The notes: generated by a model from the letters alone, not told the origin. A stretch of 64,000 nt of DNA from Sheuella amnicola (GCF_010499255.1 NZ_JAAGRN010000001.1:248001-312000); one strand, 5' to 3'; shown: positions 27,829 to 37,735, counted from the stretch's first letter. Made by a program: numbers and translations.

Positions 27829-28448
27829 CCCGCCTTGAGGATATTGCCGCGGCAACCAAATTTGGCGCCGATGCGATCGGTTTTGTGTTTTATCCACCCA
27901 GCAATCGTTATGTTTCACCGACTCAGGCCCGGACACTCACGCAAAATATGCCGGCTTTTGTTAGTACTGTCGCACTATTCGTCAACCCAAGCGAGACAGA
28001 GGTTCGGGATGTGATTGAGACCATGCGGCCATCCCTTCTGCAGTTTCATGGGGAAGAGTCACGGGAATATTGCTCTTCATTCGGAATCCCTTACTTGAAG
28101 GCTTTTCGAATTGGCGCGCCCGAACTTGATTCACCATTGAAGATTACTCATTTTTGTTCACAGTATTTCGATGCGGCAGGTTGGCTCTTCGATAGTTACA
28201 CACCTGCATATGGCGGAAGCGGATTGGGATTTGATTATTCGCTTTTGTCTGAACTGAATGCGTCCAATCGTGTTGCCAGACCTATAGTGTTGTCGGGTGG
28301 ATTGAATCAATCGAATGTTGTTCAGGCTATTAGGCAATTGTCCCCTTGGGCTGTCGATGTCAGTAGTGGAGTTGAGGATGCCCCGGGCATTAAATCATCT
28401 CAGAAAATGAACGAATTTGTATCGGCTGTTCGTGCAGCGAATGCATAA
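27789..28448 (+). CDS. trpF: Phosphoribosylanthranilate isomerase
   Basis: A 219-residue TIM-barrel enzyme. It has [13 protein letters not shown] at the N-terminus (catalytic Cys), [22 protein letters not shown], and [15 protein letters not shown] near the end with the catalytic Asp. It isomerises N-(5-phosphoribosyl)anthranilate in tryptophan synthesis. The start lies 40 bases inside truA in another frame. In most Burkholderiales trpB and trpA follow directly; here the operon stops and a tRNA promoter begins 11 bases after the stop. Confidence 0.96.
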   Translation: MQSTRTRIKICGLTRLEDIAAATKFGADAIGFVFYPPSNRYVSPTQARTLTQNMPAFVSTVALFVNPSETEVRDVIETMRPSLLQFHGEESREYCSSFGIPYLKAFRIGAPELDSPLKITHFCSQYFDAAGWLFDSYTPAYGGSGLGFDYSLLSELNASNRVARPIVLSGGLNQSNVVQAIRQLSPWAVDVSSGVEDAPGIKSSQKMNEFVSAVRAANA

Positions 28449-28458
28449 TTCAATGGTT

Positions 28459-28488
28459 TTGACACGCTTACTTCTATTCATATATAAT
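28459..28488 (+). promoter_or_regulatory. Near-consensus sigma-70 promoter of tRNA-Val
   Basis: TTGACA at 28459-28464 and TATAAT at 28483-28488 both match the consensus perfectly, with an 18-base spacer. The tRNA begins 11 bases after the -10 box, leaving a leader of only a few bases. This is the clearest promoter in the window and fits a stable-RNA gene. It starts just 11 bases after the trpF stop. Confidence 0.85.
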
Positions 28489-28498
28489 TCTTGTCTTT

Positions 28499-28575
28499 AG
28501 GCGGTTAGCTCAGCTGGTTAGAGCGCCACGTTGACATCGTGGAGGTCGTTGGTTCGATTCCAATACCGCCTACCA
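28499..28575 (+). tRNA. tRNA-Val(GAC)
   Basis: A 77-base cloverleaf with encoded CCA. The acceptor AGGCGGT pairs with ACCGCCT; the D-arm is GCTC...GAGC; the anticodon stem CCACG/CGTGG encloses loop TTGACAT, giving anticodon GAC (valine). The T-arm is GTTGG-TTCGATT-CCAAT with one G-T pair. No second tRNA follows, and no clear Rho-independent terminator is seen; the next gene starts 158 bases later. Confidence 0.97.
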
Positions 28576-28733
28576 TCACCATACCTTCATCTCTTTCCCA
28601 CTTTCCCTGATCTGGTCTCACAGCACATTTTTTTTGTGTGGTGTCCTTGTCCATTTTTTTACATTGCGATACGCACACAGGATGTAGACTAAACCTTCTT
28701 ACCCTTTATTTGTAATGTTTTATACATTTCAAA

Positions 28734-30497
28734 ATGATGCAGCCTCCAAGCACTGAAGATTTAGGTATATCCATGCAGCCATTACAACGTGGTTACAAAC
28801 GTTGGTTTCCAGGCTTATCGCTTATCAAGACATATAAAGCTTCATGGGTTCATCGTGATATTTTTGCTGGCTTTGTCTTGGCAACAATGTTGGTTCCCGT
28901 AGGTATTGCATACGCAGTTGCCTCCGGATTGCCCGGAATATACGGTCTATATGCAACTATAGTGCCTTTGCTTGTATATGCGCTGCTTGGTCCCAGCCGT
29001 ATTTTGGTTCTTGGGCCAGATTCATCTTTAACCGCCATTATTCTCGCAGTTGTATTGTCCAATGCCGACGGCGATCCTGTTAAAGCACTTACCTTGGCCG
29101 GAATGATGGCAATTGTTGCCGGATTGTTATGTCTTTTTGCTGGAATTACTCGGCTGGGTTTTGTTACGGACTTGCTTTCCAAACCGATTCGTTATGGTTA
29201 TATGAATGGAATTGCCATCACCGTCATGATCAGTCAGTTACCTAAGTTATTCGGTCTTCCGGCATCAACGGAAGGGCCGCTTATTAGTTTATATAAGACA
29301 GTAACGAGTGTGATTAGACTGCAAGCAAACTGGATGACGCTGGCTGTTGGTCTTTTGACTATTTTCATTATTTTGCTTTCAAAGCCATATAAGAGACTTC
29401 CGGGATTGTTGATTGCTGTTTTAGTTGTGTCGGTAATAGTCGGTTACTTCGATTTATCATCTACGCATCAGGTAATGATTCTTGGATCCATTCCGCAGGG
29501 GTTGCCACATTTTTCAATACCCTGGATTGAAGCGAGCGATGTCGTTCCGGTGCTAATGGGCGGGTTTGCCATTGCGCTTGTATCACTTGCTGACACAAGT
29601 ATTTTGTCACGCAGTTATGCCGTCCGTCATGGTGGTTATGTTGACCAAAATCAGGAGATGATTGCGCTTGGAGCCGCCAACATCGCAACCGGTTTTTTTC
29701 AAGGTTTCGCAGTCAGCAGTAGCTCCTCTCGCACTCCGATTGCGCAAGTCGCAGGGGCACAGACGCAAGTCACTGGATTAATCGGCGCCTTTGTTGTTTC
29801 ACTTTTTTTGATTGTGGCGCCCGATTCTCTCAAATACTTGCCCGATAGTGCGTTAGCTGCTGTTGTTTTAATTGCGGCTTGGAGCTTGTTCGAGGTATCG
29901 GATTTAAAAAGAATTTATCGGATTCAAAAAGGCGAGTTCTGGCTATCCATGTTTTGCTTTGCCGCTGTCGTGACCTTCGGTGTGATTACGGGAATTACTC
30001 TGGCAATCATCGTTGCGATTATTGATTTCTTGTGGCAAAGCTGGCGGCCGCATTTCGCGATTCTGGGGCGCGTCGATGGCATAAAGGGATACCATGACAT
30101 CACGCGTTATCAGAATGCAAAACAAATTCCCGGACTTTTGTTGTTTCGATGGGATGCTGCATTATTTTTTGCAAATGCTGAATTATTTCAACAGAAATTG
30201 CTTGCGGCAGTTGCCGCATCACAATCACCTGTGAAATGGGTGGTGGTGGCAGCTGAACCAATTACAAATGTAGATGTCACAGCATCCGATACCGTAGGCG
30301 ATCTGATTAAGATATTGAAACAGTCCAAAATCAAATTACATTTCTCTGAAATGAAAGATCCTGTCAAAGATAAAATTAAAAAATATGGACTGTTTGATCA
30401 AATCGGTAATGATGCTTTTTTTCCGACTGTAGGTGCCGCTGTAAAAAAATTTATAGAAACCCACTCAATTGAATGGAAGGATTGGGAAGATCGTTAA
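28734..30497 (+). CDS. SulP-family anion transporter with C-terminal STAS domain
   Basis: A 587-residue inner-membrane transporter. About ten to twelve membrane segments span residues 45-440, with the family hallmarks VPVGIAYAVASGLPGIYGLYATIVPLL and a G-x-S-S-S-R-T motif (FAVSSSSSRTPIAQ). Residues ~460-575 form a STAS domain with the core ITNVDVTASDTV. Substrates of the family include sulfate, bicarbonate and organic acids; no carbonic anhydrase or cys gene is adjacent to guide the choice. It starts the accessory-looking block between tRNA-Val and thrS. Confidence 0.9.
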   Translation: MMQPPSTEDLGISMQPLQRGYKRWFPGLSLIKTYKASWVHRDIFAGFVLATMLVPVGIAYAVASGLPGIYGLYATIVPLLVYALLGPSRILVLGPDSSLTAIILAVVLSNADGDPVKALTLAGMMAIVAGLLCLFAGITRLGFVTDLLSKPIRYGYMNGIAITVMISQLPKLFGLPASTEGPLISLYKTVTSVIRLQANWMTLAVGLLTIFIILLSKPYKRLPGLLIAVLVVSVIVGYFDLSSTHQVMILGSIPQGLPHFSIPWIEASDVVPVLMGGFAIALVSLADTSILSRSYAVRHGGYVDQNQEMIALGAANIATGFFQGFAVSSSSSRTPIAQVAGAQTQVTGLIGAFVVSLFLIVAPDSLKYLPDSALAAVVLIAAWSLFEVSDLKRIYRIQKGEFWLSMFCFAAVVTFGVITGITLAIIVAIIDFLWQSWRPHFAILGRVDGIKGYHDITRYQNAKQIPGLLLFRWDAALFFANAELFQQKLLAAVAASQSPVKWVVVAAEPITNVDVTASDTVGDLIKILKQSKIKLHFSEMKDPVKDKIKKYGLFDQIGNDAFFPTVGAAVKKFIETHSIEWKDWEDR

Positions 30498-30624
30498 TTG
30501 CCCCGGGATTGCCCTGAGATTGCAGCAGCGCCTCGTCTACTATGCAATCAAAAGTGATATTCTTTGCCTAGATATTTACGTATATTGTCGATATAAATTG
30601 TTTGATCTTTTTGGCTAACCGCGC

Positions 30625-31533
30625 ATGTCCAGACTATTTAAAGCAGGATTAATCGTAGCTGCAGTTGGAAGCCTTCATTTTTCGACAGCATTCTCCCAGA
30701 TGCCTTCTTCTGGATTGACTCCCTCCGTTTCTCTATTTGGATTGAATCAATCTCGAACCAGTCTGGATTCAGGCGGTAGCTTTGGCTGGTCTGAAGCTGC
30801 AGCGGTGGTGAGCTTGAATCAACAATTCAGCTCACAATTTAGAGCGGGTGTTAATTTCCGGTATGCCTATCAAAATTGGACCTGGAGTGCACCGGGTGCA
30901 TTTGAAGGCCATCAGCCTTGGAAGAATATCAACACCCCCGGCGTTGGATTGAATTTTACTTATTCACCCACTCCTGATTGGCATCTCATGTTCAATCCTA
31001 GCATTGTCTGGAGCGGGGAAGCAGGGGTTGGTACGAACGATTCGGCCATCTATGGCGCTGTCTTTAGTGCTGCAAAAAGTTTTTCACCTGATTTAACTCT
31101 TGGACTGGGGGCAGGTGTCTTCAGAGAATTCGACACTACAAAAGTGTTCCCTTATCTCGTTGTTAACTGGAAAATCAATGACCGCTGGAAGTTAAGCAAC
31201 CCTTTGCCAGCTGGACCAACTGGTGGAGCAGGGCTTGAACTAGCCTATGCATTGACAGAAAAATGGACATTAGCCGGTGGAGGCTCTTACCGTACTTATC
31301 GTTTTCGTTTGAATGATGATGGTGTCCTGCCGGGCGGTATTGGTCAGAACAGTTTCATACCTGTTTTTGCACGACTATCCTATCGGTTCGATTCCGGAAC
31401 ACTTTTAGACTTATATGCTGCCGCCTTGGTCAACGGTCGACTGAAGGCGATGAATAATAATGATAGTTATTCATACAGCGATCAGTATCAAACAGGTTTT
31501 GGAGTCGCGCTGAATCTTTCCCACAGATTTTGA
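30625..31533 (+). CDS. DUF6268-like outer-membrane beta-barrel protein
   Basis: A 302-residue protein with a signal peptide (cleavage near FSTAFSQ, residue 25). It has alternating amphipathic strands rich in Trp, Tyr and Gly and ends in Phe (NLSHRF), the C-terminal signal of outer-membrane barrels. The pattern resembles the DUF6268 group; I cannot name a function. It follows the SulP gene on the same strand after 127 bases and converges with the OprB-like porin gene, with only 24 bases between them. Confidence 0.65.
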   Translation: MSRLFKAGLIVAAVGSLHFSTAFSQMPSSGLTPSVSLFGLNQSRTSLDSGGSFGWSEAAAVVSLNQQFSSQFRAGVNFRYAYQNWTWSAPGAFEGHQPWKNINTPGVGLNFTYSPTPDWHLMFNPSIVWSGEAGVGTNDSAIYGAVFSAAKSFSPDLTLGLGAGVFREFDTTKVFPYLVVNWKINDRWKLSNPLPAGPTGGAGLELAYALTEKWTLAGGGSYRTYRFRLNDDGVLPGGIGQNSFIPVFARLSYRFDSGTLLDLYAAALVNGRLKAMNNNDSYSYSDQYQTGFGVALNLSHRF

Positions 31534-31557
31534 AATCAATTTTCGATCTGAAATTCT

Positions 31558-32910
31558 TTACATTTCAAAATGCAATCGGAAAGAAAATACATGTGCAGGA
31601 CCGCGATCCCTGTTGTAACAAGGGCTCGCAATGAATTGATAGTCTACAGTTGCCCATAGCGTTTTATGCAGTTTTAAACTGTAGTAGGTTTCTATAATCC
31701 CTTCGCGACCGTAGTTGATTTTTCCGTCGCCGCAAAAAAACGTCTGTCCACCCGCATTCAAATATTCAATATTTGGCGATGACAGTCCGTTCGACGCAAA
31801 GGCCAGTCCGAAAACATCATCCGGTCTGGACCAGGCCTGTCCTTTTACAGATAGACCAAGAAGGACTGAATTATTGATTTCGGTAAAGGAGTAGGCTTCT
31901 GTCTGTCCATTGTTCCAGCTTAACCGGGCAAACGCGCCTATGCTTTCGGTCAAATTGTGTTCCAGACTCATGCCAAATCCGTATTTTGTTTGATCCTTGC
32001 GAGTATTTGCTACATCTGGCATCGACCCTGTCAGTTTCGAAAGATCGAGTGCATCGTTGAAGTTACCAAATTTAGCTCGGTTCCTGAATGCGAGCGCTCG
32101 CACTTTACCGGCCTGGTCCCCGATACGGTAACTTTTTTCAACTTCCAGATTATCGCTATAAGACCCTGAGAAATCACCATTAAGCTGTAGTCCATTGGAC
32201 TGGACGGGCAATAAATTTCTACCTATCCTGAATGCCCAGTCATCGTGGTAATACTCAATGGCCAACCCACGCGTATAACCGCGAGCGTCTGCAGGCATAT
32301 CCCAGGCGCCGTAGTCCATCATTGCCCAGTTCAAAAACTGAGTTTTAGGATCATGTGAGAATGCATTTTGATCGAAAATATCCGTTATGGCGTAAATGCC
32401 ACCAGTCATGACGAGCCGTCTGCTATCGATTTGACCGGCAAACTGATTGAATCCGGCTTGTTGTTTCTCTGATTCACCACCCAGGCCAAAGGTCTGACGT
32501 ACGAAGGCTCTCGCCCAGTAGCCCGAAGGATCGGATCCCCCGGCCTTTTGTGCTTCACCATTGGACATTCCGCCAAACCCGCGTAATCCCGAAAACGGAT
32601 TGCCTTGCGCAGCTTCTGGATCAATAAAAAACTCGGTGCCTTTCCATGGTCTGGCACCAAGGAATGCAGTTGCGCTCAATGAGTAGCCTATCTCCTGGTT
32701 TGGATTCAAGCTGCTAAAGTCGGCGTAAGGTGAACGTAATCCAGGATGTTTCTGCCAGATCCAGGTCGATTGGACTTTTGCGGTAAAGTGTTCGAATTCT
32801 TCTTCACCATAGGCTGACGAACTCAATCCGCATGCCAGGATGCTCAGGATTGAAATGAATGAATTCGCAACGAATGCATTTGCAAATGCACTTTTTATGA
32901 ACTGTAACAT
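31558..32910 (-). CDS. OprB-like carbohydrate-selective porin
   Basis: A 450-residue outer-membrane protein with an N-terminal export signal (about 36 residues). It contains the OprB family features FTAKVQSTWIWQKHPGLRSPY, GTEFFIDPEAAQGNPFSGLRGFGG and DPSGYWARAFVRQTFGLGGE, and ends in a barrel strand (HVFSFRLHFEM); the terminal residue is Met rather than the usual Phe. It may admit sugars or small hydroxylated molecules. It is divergent from an OmpR-type regulator gene with a 71-base shared gap, suggesting control by that system. Confidence 0.82.
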   Translation of the reverse strand: MLQFIKSAFANAFVANSFISILSILACGLSSSAYGEEEFEHFTAKVQSTWIWQKHPGLRSPYADFSSLNPNQEIGYSLSATAFLGARPWKGTEFFIDPEAAQGNPFSGLRGFGGMSNGEAQKAGGSDPSGYWARAFVRQTFGLGGESEKQQAGFNQFAGQIDSRRLVMTGGIYAITDIFDQNAFSHDPKTQFLNWAMMDYGAWDMPADARGYTRGLAIEYYHDDWAFRIGRNLLPVQSNGLQLNGDFSGSYSDNLEVEKSYRIGDQAGKVRALAFRNRAKFGNFNDALDLSKLTGSMPDVANTRKDQTKYGFGMSLEHNLTESIGAFARLSWNNGQTEAYSFTEINNSVLLGLSVKGQAWSRPDDVFGLAFASNGLSSPNIEYLNAGGQTFFCGDGKINYGREGIIETYYSLKLHKTLWATVDYQFIASPCYNRDRGPAHVFSFRLHFEM

Positions 32911-32981
32911 TCGCGCATTTGATCATTAAAATGTTTCAAAGGTATTGCTCTTTTATGCTAATTAAATTTTAGTTCACGATC

Positions 32982-33662
32982 ATGCGCATTCTGTTGATAG
33001 AAGACGAAACAGAAATGGCTAGATACTTGCAAAATGGATTGCAAGAGGCCGGCTATGAAGTTGTGCATGCTTCGGATGCAAAATCCGGGTTGATGCAGGC
33101 TAATTCTAATCATTGGGACGCCCTGATTATCGACCGCATGTTGCCTGACAATGAAGAAGGTCTGGATATTATTAAAGAAATCCGTCAATCTGGAGAAAAA
33201 TGTCCAGTCCTGGTCTTGAGCGCTTTATCCAGCCTTGACGAGAGGATACACGGATTGCGCGAGGGGGGCGATGATTACTTGACTAAACCCTTTGCTCTTG
33301 TCGAGTTGCTGGCAAGAATCGAAGCCTTGATAAGAAGATCCAATCCCGAAGAAAATACCCGGACACTCAAAGTGGCGGATCTGGTTCTTGACCTTCGCAC
33401 GCGAAAGGCTAAAAGAGCCGAACAACCAATCATTTTGCAGCCTCGCGAGTTCAGATTGCTGGAGTATCTTGTCAGAAACCAGGGACAACTGGTCACGCGA
33501 ACCATGCTTCTCGAGGCAGTGTGGGACTTTCACTTTGACCCGGGCACCAATGTGATTGATGTTCAAATCAGTCGACTGCGCAACAAAATCGATAAGGGAC
33601 ATGCTATGCCTTTGCTGCACACCGTGCGCGGTTCAGGTTACATGTTTGGTATTCGTGAATAG
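32982..33662 (+). CDS. OmpR/PhoB-family response regulator
   Basis: A 226-residue two-domain regulator. The receiver domain has the acidic pair Glu7-Asp8, the phosphoacceptor Asp51 (ALIIDRMLPD), the switch Ser in VLVLSALSS and the Lys in LTKPFA. Residues ~125-223 are a winged-helix DNA-binding domain (QPREFRLLEYLVRNQGQLV, TNVIDVQISRLRNKID, TVRGSGYMF). It overlaps the histidine kinase gene by 8 bases. It is divergent from the porin gene, a likely target. Confidence 0.94.
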   Translation: MRILLIEDETEMARYLQNGLQEAGYEVVHASDAKSGLMQANSNHWDALIIDRMLPDNEEGLDIIKEIRQSGEKCPVLVLSALSSLDERIHGLREGGDDYLTKPFALVELLARIEALIRRSNPEENTRTLKVADLVLDLRTRKAKRAEQPIILQPREFRLLEYLVRNQGQLVTRTMLLEAVWDFHFDPGTNVIDVQISRLRNKIDKGHAMPLLHTVRGSGYMFGIRE

Positions 33663-35013
33663 AATTTGGCATTCGGTCGCGTTTCGACTTGCCCTGATTT
33701 GTGGCAGTCTGGTTGTATTGTCTGTATTGTTGATTTCCGGCGCGCTGTACTTCGGAACGATTGTCGTGATGGAACGCAATGTCGATACGAAAATTGCCGA
33801 GATCACAACGAATTTCTCTAACGATGCAAAGCAAAATGGTTTGCTTTCTGTTGCACGCAGAATCGAAAAAAGTCTAAGTGATGGGGTTGATTCTGATGTA
33901 GAAATTCTATTGCTTGTGAATCCTCAAGGCATCAAACTGGCAGGCAACATACCTGGTTGGGTGGATGTATTTGTGCCTGTCGATAAAAATTTCAATCGGC
34001 AATTGCTCAGGCCAGCCGGGGTATCGGATGTTCGAATGCGCTTGCATCGATTCGATGATGGCGCTTTGATGGTCGTCGGACGTGATATGCGGGATCTCGG
34101 CGAAGTCAGGATCCTGATTGTCGAGGCTGTTGCGGTTGGCGGAATATTAGCCTTGATTCTTGCCATCGTAGGTACTTATGTTTTCAGGCGTCAGCTTGAA
34201 AAAAGAATCTGGACTATCAGACAAACAACCCTCGATATTGAAGCCGGAAACCTGGAGCGACGTATCAAGGTTGCGAATAAACCAGATGAGTTCGACCGCT
34301 TGAGTGAAGACATCAATCGGATGCTGGATAGAATGCAACATTTGATGGATGGTGTTCGTCATGTTTCCAATACGATTGCCCACAATATGCGGACACCGCT
34401 GGGACTAATCAGGAATAGGCTTGAGGAGGTCTTGCGCACTCATCCGGATAGGGAAAGCCTTGAAGCCGCATCAGTGTTCACGATAGAAGGTATAGATAAT
34501 CTAATTGTTGTTCTTGAAAAGCTTTTGCAGATTGCGGAGGCGGAATCAGGCACGCGTCGCCAGCCATTTAGTGCAGTCTCGATCAGGGAAGTGATTCAAG
34601 ACCTGATTGATCTTTACGCGCCTGCGGCTGAAGATCACGATATTCGCTTTAAAACTTCGATCGAAGGGACGCCTCAAATTCTTGGCGACCGCGATCTCTT
34701 GACTGGAATTTTGATTAATTTGTTCGATAATTCGATCAAATATGCCGGCGATGGCGCGACGATTCACATTCAGGCGTTTCAAGACCAAAGTTTTGTCACG
34801 CTTATTGTGGAAGATAATGGACTCGGGATTCCCAAAGTTGAAAGCAATAAAGTCTTGCAGCGTTTCTATCGACTAAACAAAGATCAAAGGGGAAGTGGGT
34901 TAGGGCTTTCTATTGTCGCTGCATTTACTCAATTGCACGATGGGGATCTTTTTCTTGAGGATGCCAAGCCTGGAATGCGTGTTCGCATGCGATTCCCGCG
35001 CGCGGCCGAGTGA
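33655..35013 (+). CDS. Two-component sensor histidine kinase
   Basis: About 452 residues from a GTG at 33655 that overlaps the regulator gene by 8 bases; the frame extends further upstream but only over the regulator. Membrane segments at about 12-38 and 153-176 enclose a ~115-residue periplasmic sensor. HAMP spans about 177-230; the phospho-acceptor is His243 in IAHNMRTPL, with Asn where Asp or Glu is usual. The kinase domain has the N-box NLFDNSIKYA, G1 VEDNGLGIP and G2 GSGLGLSIV. It phosphorylates the adjacent OmpR-type regulator. The signal is unknown. Confidence 0.92.
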   Translation: MNRIWHSVAFRLALICGSLVVLSVLLISGALYFGTIVVMERNVDTKIAEITTNFSNDAKQNGLLSVARRIEKSLSDGVDSDVEILLLVNPQGIKLAGNIPGWVDVFVPVDKNFNRQLLRPAGVSDVRMRLHRFDDGALMVVGRDMRDLGEVRILIVEAVAVGGILALILAIVGTYVFRRQLEKRIWTIRQTTLDIEAGNLERRIKVANKPDEFDRLSEDINRMLDRMQHLMDGVRHVSNTIAHNMRTPLGLIRNRLEEVLRTHPDRESLEAASVFTIEGIDNLIVVLEKLLQIAEAESGTRRQPFSAVSIREVIQDLIDLYAPAAEDHDIRFKTSIEGTPQILGDRDLLTGILINLFDNSIKYAGDGATIHIQAFQDQSFVTLIVEDNGLGIPKVESNKVLQRFYRLNKDQRGSGLGLSIVAAFTQLHDGDLFLEDAKPGMRVRMRFPRAAE

Positions 35014-35220
35014 CACCTGGTGAATCAAAGACGTCCCAGCTTTTTAAGTATCAGAATGATGCACTGTCCGGGCAATGTAACTCTCTTATCAAGTCCGAAC
35101 TTGACTTGCGTGGGAGAAAACGCCATATCGGGATCGGGGCGAGCCTTGTTGTGGAGCGACTGAATGAGTCCTAACGGATGTTAAAATGCAGGGTTAACTC
35201 TCTTGCTTAAGATACTCAGA

Positions 35221-37170
35221 ATGATTGCAATTACTTTGCCTGATGGCTCCGTGCGCGAATACCCCGGTCCCATTACTGTTGCCGAAGTTGCCCAGTCTAT
35301 TGGTGCCGGTTTGGCGCGTGCCACCCTTGGCGGTCGAATTACTATCGACGGAAAATCCCGACTCGTTGATTCGACATTTCAAATTCATTCGAATGTAAAT
35401 TTGGCAATTATCACCTCAAAAGACGCTGATGGGCTCGAAATGATTCGTCATTCGACCGCCCATTTGTTGGCTTACGCAGTCAAATCACTTTTTCCTGAAG
35501 CCCAAGTCACCATTGGTCCGGTTATAGAAAATGGTTTTTACTATGACTTCGCCTATAAACGTCCATTCACGCCCGAGGATTTGACTGCGATCGAAAAGAA
35601 GATGGCCGAACTGGCAAAAAAAGATGAGGTTGTCACGAGGGAAGAATGGTTACGGGATGACGCGGTCAAGTTTTTCAAAGGAATCGGTGAAGATTACAAA
35701 GCCGAGTTGATAGAGGCTATTCCAGGCAACGAGACAATTAGCCTGTATCGTGAAGGGGACTTTATCGACTTGTGCCGCGGCCCACATGTGCCTTCCACCG
35801 GAAAGCTCAAGGTTTTCAAGTTGATGAAGGTAGCCGGCGCATACTGGCGCGGCGATAGCAACAATGAAATGCTTCAGCGAGTGTATGGTACAGCCTGGGC
35901 GACTAAAGAAGATCAGGATGCTTATCTGCATATGCTCGAAGAAGCTGAGCGACGCGATCATCGCAAGATTGGTCGAGATCTTGATCTGTTTCATTTTCAG
36001 GAAGAAGGTCCGGGCCTGATTTTCTGGCATCCCAAAGGCTGGGCAATTTGGCAGCAGGTGGAACAGTACATGCGATCCGTTTATAGGGACAATGGCTACA
36101 AAGAGGTCAAGGCTCCGCAGATACTAGACATTTCACTATGGAAAAAAACAGGCCACTGGGATAACTATCGCGAAAACATGTTCACGACAGAGTCCGAGAA
36201 TCGTGTTTATGGCCTTAAACCAATGAACTGTCCCGGTCATGTTCAGATTTTCAATCATGGTTTGCATTCTTACCGTGATTTGCCTTTACGTTACGGCGAA
36301 TTCGGTCAGTGTCACCGAAACGAGCCATCAGGCTCATTGCATGGAATGATGCGCGTACGTGGCTTTACGCAGGATGATGGGCATATTTTTTGTACTGAAG
36401 ATCAGCTTCAGGATGAATGTGCCGCATTCACTTCATTGCTGCAAAAGGTTTATTCTGATTTCGGATTTACTGAAGTTCTGTACAAAGTCGCAACCCGTCC
36501 GGAAAAGCGTATCGGGTCCGACGAGGTTTGGGATAAGGCTGAATCCGCCTTGATGGAAAGTCTCAAACGCACTGGCTGTGAGTTTGAGGTTTCCCCAGGT
36601 GAAGGCGCATTTTATGGCCCGAAAATCGAGTACACGCTAAAGGACGCGATCGGTCGCCATTGGCAATGCGGTACGATTCAGGTTGATTTTTCCATGCCTG
36701 AGCGGCTTGGCGCAGCGTTTGTTGATCAAAATGATCAACGACGACCGCCGGTTATGCTGCATCGAGCCATACTTGGTTCGCTTGAGCGTTTTATCGGAAT
36801 GCTGATAGAAAATCACTCTGGTGCAATGCCTGCATGGCTCGCGCCCGTGCAGGCAGTTGTGTGCTGTATCTCTGAGCCGGCAGCCGATTATGCGGCAGAA
36901 ATCACACAAAGCCTGAAAAAACAAGGCTTTAGGGTAGAATCAGATTTACGTGCCGAGAAAATCACTTATAAAATTCGTGAACACAGCTTGCAGAAGGTTC
37001 CTTACATTCTGGTGGTCGGAGAAAAAGAGCGCCAGTCGGGAGCCGTAGCAGTAAGAGGTCGTGGTGGATTAGACCTAGGGGTGATGCCCATAGGGGAATT
37101 CGCTACACTTTTGTCAGAAGACGTGGCTTTACGCCGCAATTCCAGCTCGCCTACTCATCAGGCAGCTTAA
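35221..37170 (+). CDS. thrS: Threonyl-tRNA synthetase
   Basis: A 649-residue class II synthetase of full length. The TGS domain ([19 protein letters not shown]) is followed by the HSTAHLL editing motif, motif 2 region with [10 protein letters not shown] (zinc Cys), and the C-terminal anticodon domain. The ATG at 35221 is preferred over a TTG 18 bases upstream. The 207-base gap to the kinase gene holds no open frame or strong promoter that I can support. It is followed by infC after 19 bases, the classical pairing. Confidence 0.97.
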   Translation: MIAITLPDGSVREYPGPITVAEVAQSIGAGLARATLGGRITIDGKSRLVDSTFQIHSNVNLAIITSKDADGLEMIRHSTAHLLAYAVKSLFPEAQVTIGPVIENGFYYDFAYKRPFTPEDLTAIEKKMAELAKKDEVVTREEWLRDDAVKFFKGIGEDYKAELIEAIPGNETISLYREGDFIDLCRGPHVPSTGKLKVFKLMKVAGAYWRGDSNNEMLQRVYGTAWATKEDQDAYLHMLEEAERRDHRKIGRDLDLFHFQEEGPGLIFWHPKGWAIWQQVEQYMRSVYRDNGYKEVKAPQILDISLWKKTGHWDNYRENMFTTESENRVYGLKPMNCPGHVQIFNHGLHSYRDLPLRYGEFGQCHRNEPSGSLHGMMRVRGFTQDDGHIFCTEDQLQDECAAFTSLLQKVYSDFGFTEVLYKVATRPEKRIGSDEVWDKAESALMESLKRTGCEFEVSPGEGAFYGPKIEYTLKDAIGRHWQCGTIQVDFSMPERLGAAFVDQNDQRRPPVMLHRAILGSLERFIGMLIENHSGAMPAWLAPVQAVVCCISEPAADYAAEITQSLKKQGFRVESDLRAEKITYKIREHSLQKVPYILVVGEKERQSGAVAVRGRGGLDLGVMPIGEFATLLSEDVALRRNSSSPTHQAA

Positions 37171-37189
37171 TTTACTAGGAGTCGTCAAC

Positions 37190-37735
37190 ATCGCAACAGA
37201 AAAAGCCCATCGCATTAACGGTGAAATCCGAGTTCCCGAAGTGCGTTTGCTAGGTACAGAAGGTGAGCAACTCGGTATCGTCAAGACATTCGACGCTATT
37301 CGAATGGCTGAAGAAAATGAAGTGGATCTGGTTGAAATCGCGCCCAACGCCGAACCGCCGGTCTGCAGACTCATGGACTACGGCAAATTCAAGTATCAGG
37401 AGCAAAAGCGCCTGGCTGAAGCCCGTTCAAAGCAAAAAATAATTCAAGTCAAGGAAATCAAGTTTCGTCCGGCAACCGACGAAGGTGATTACCAGGTCAA
37501 GTTACGCAATTTGAAACGTTTTCTTGAAGAGGGCGACAAAGCGAAAGTGACTTTGCGTTTTCGTGGTCGCGAAATGGCACACCAGGAACTTGGCATGCGT
37601 GTGCTTGAACGTGTCCGGGATGATTTGACCGATATGGCCGTTGTTGAAGCGATGCCAAAACTTGAAGGTCGTCAAATGGTGATGGTGTTGTCGCCACGCA
37701 AAAAGGCGCCAGGTAAAACCGAAGCGACTGCATAA
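37190..37735 (+). CDS. infC: Translation initiation factor IF-3, ATC start
   Basis: A 181-residue protein. The start is placed at an ATC (37190): AGGAG lies 8 bases upstream, no ATG exists in the region, and from there the sequence reads [21 protein letters not shown], the conserved IF-3 N-terminus; a GTG at 37241 would remove it. The C-domain has [21 protein letters not shown] and [16 protein letters not shown]-3 rejects non-AUG starts, so a rare start codon gives autoregulation, as known for the AUU of E. coli infC. Its stop overlaps gshB as TAATG instead of being followed by rpmI. Confidence 0.95.
   Translation: MATEKAHRINGEIRVPEVRLLGTEGEQLGIVKTFDAIRMAEENEVDLVEIAPNAEPPVCRLMDYGKFKYQEQKRLAEARSKQKIIQVKEIKFRPATDEGDYQVKLRNLKRFLEEGDKAKVTLRFRGREMAHQELGMRVLERVRDDLTDMAVVEAMPKLEGRQMVMVLSPRKKAPGKTEATA

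Noticed and set aside
28600-28650. Possible terminator after tRNA-Val (GCACA, T run, TGTGT).
   Set aside because: The T run forms the loop rather than following the stem, so it is not a Rho-independent terminator.
28724-31572. The 13-base word ACATTTCAAAATG at 28724 and 31560, flanking part of the accessory block.
   Set aside because: In 64 kb tens of 13-base pairs are expected by chance, the word is A/T-rich, and it is not at matching positions relative to genes or tRNA; not an attachment repeat.
35014-35202. Search for a copy of the tRNA-Val 3' end as the far side of a genomic island.
   Set aside because: No match to GGTTCGATTCCAAT or CCGCCTACCA is seen in this gap, and there is no integrase.
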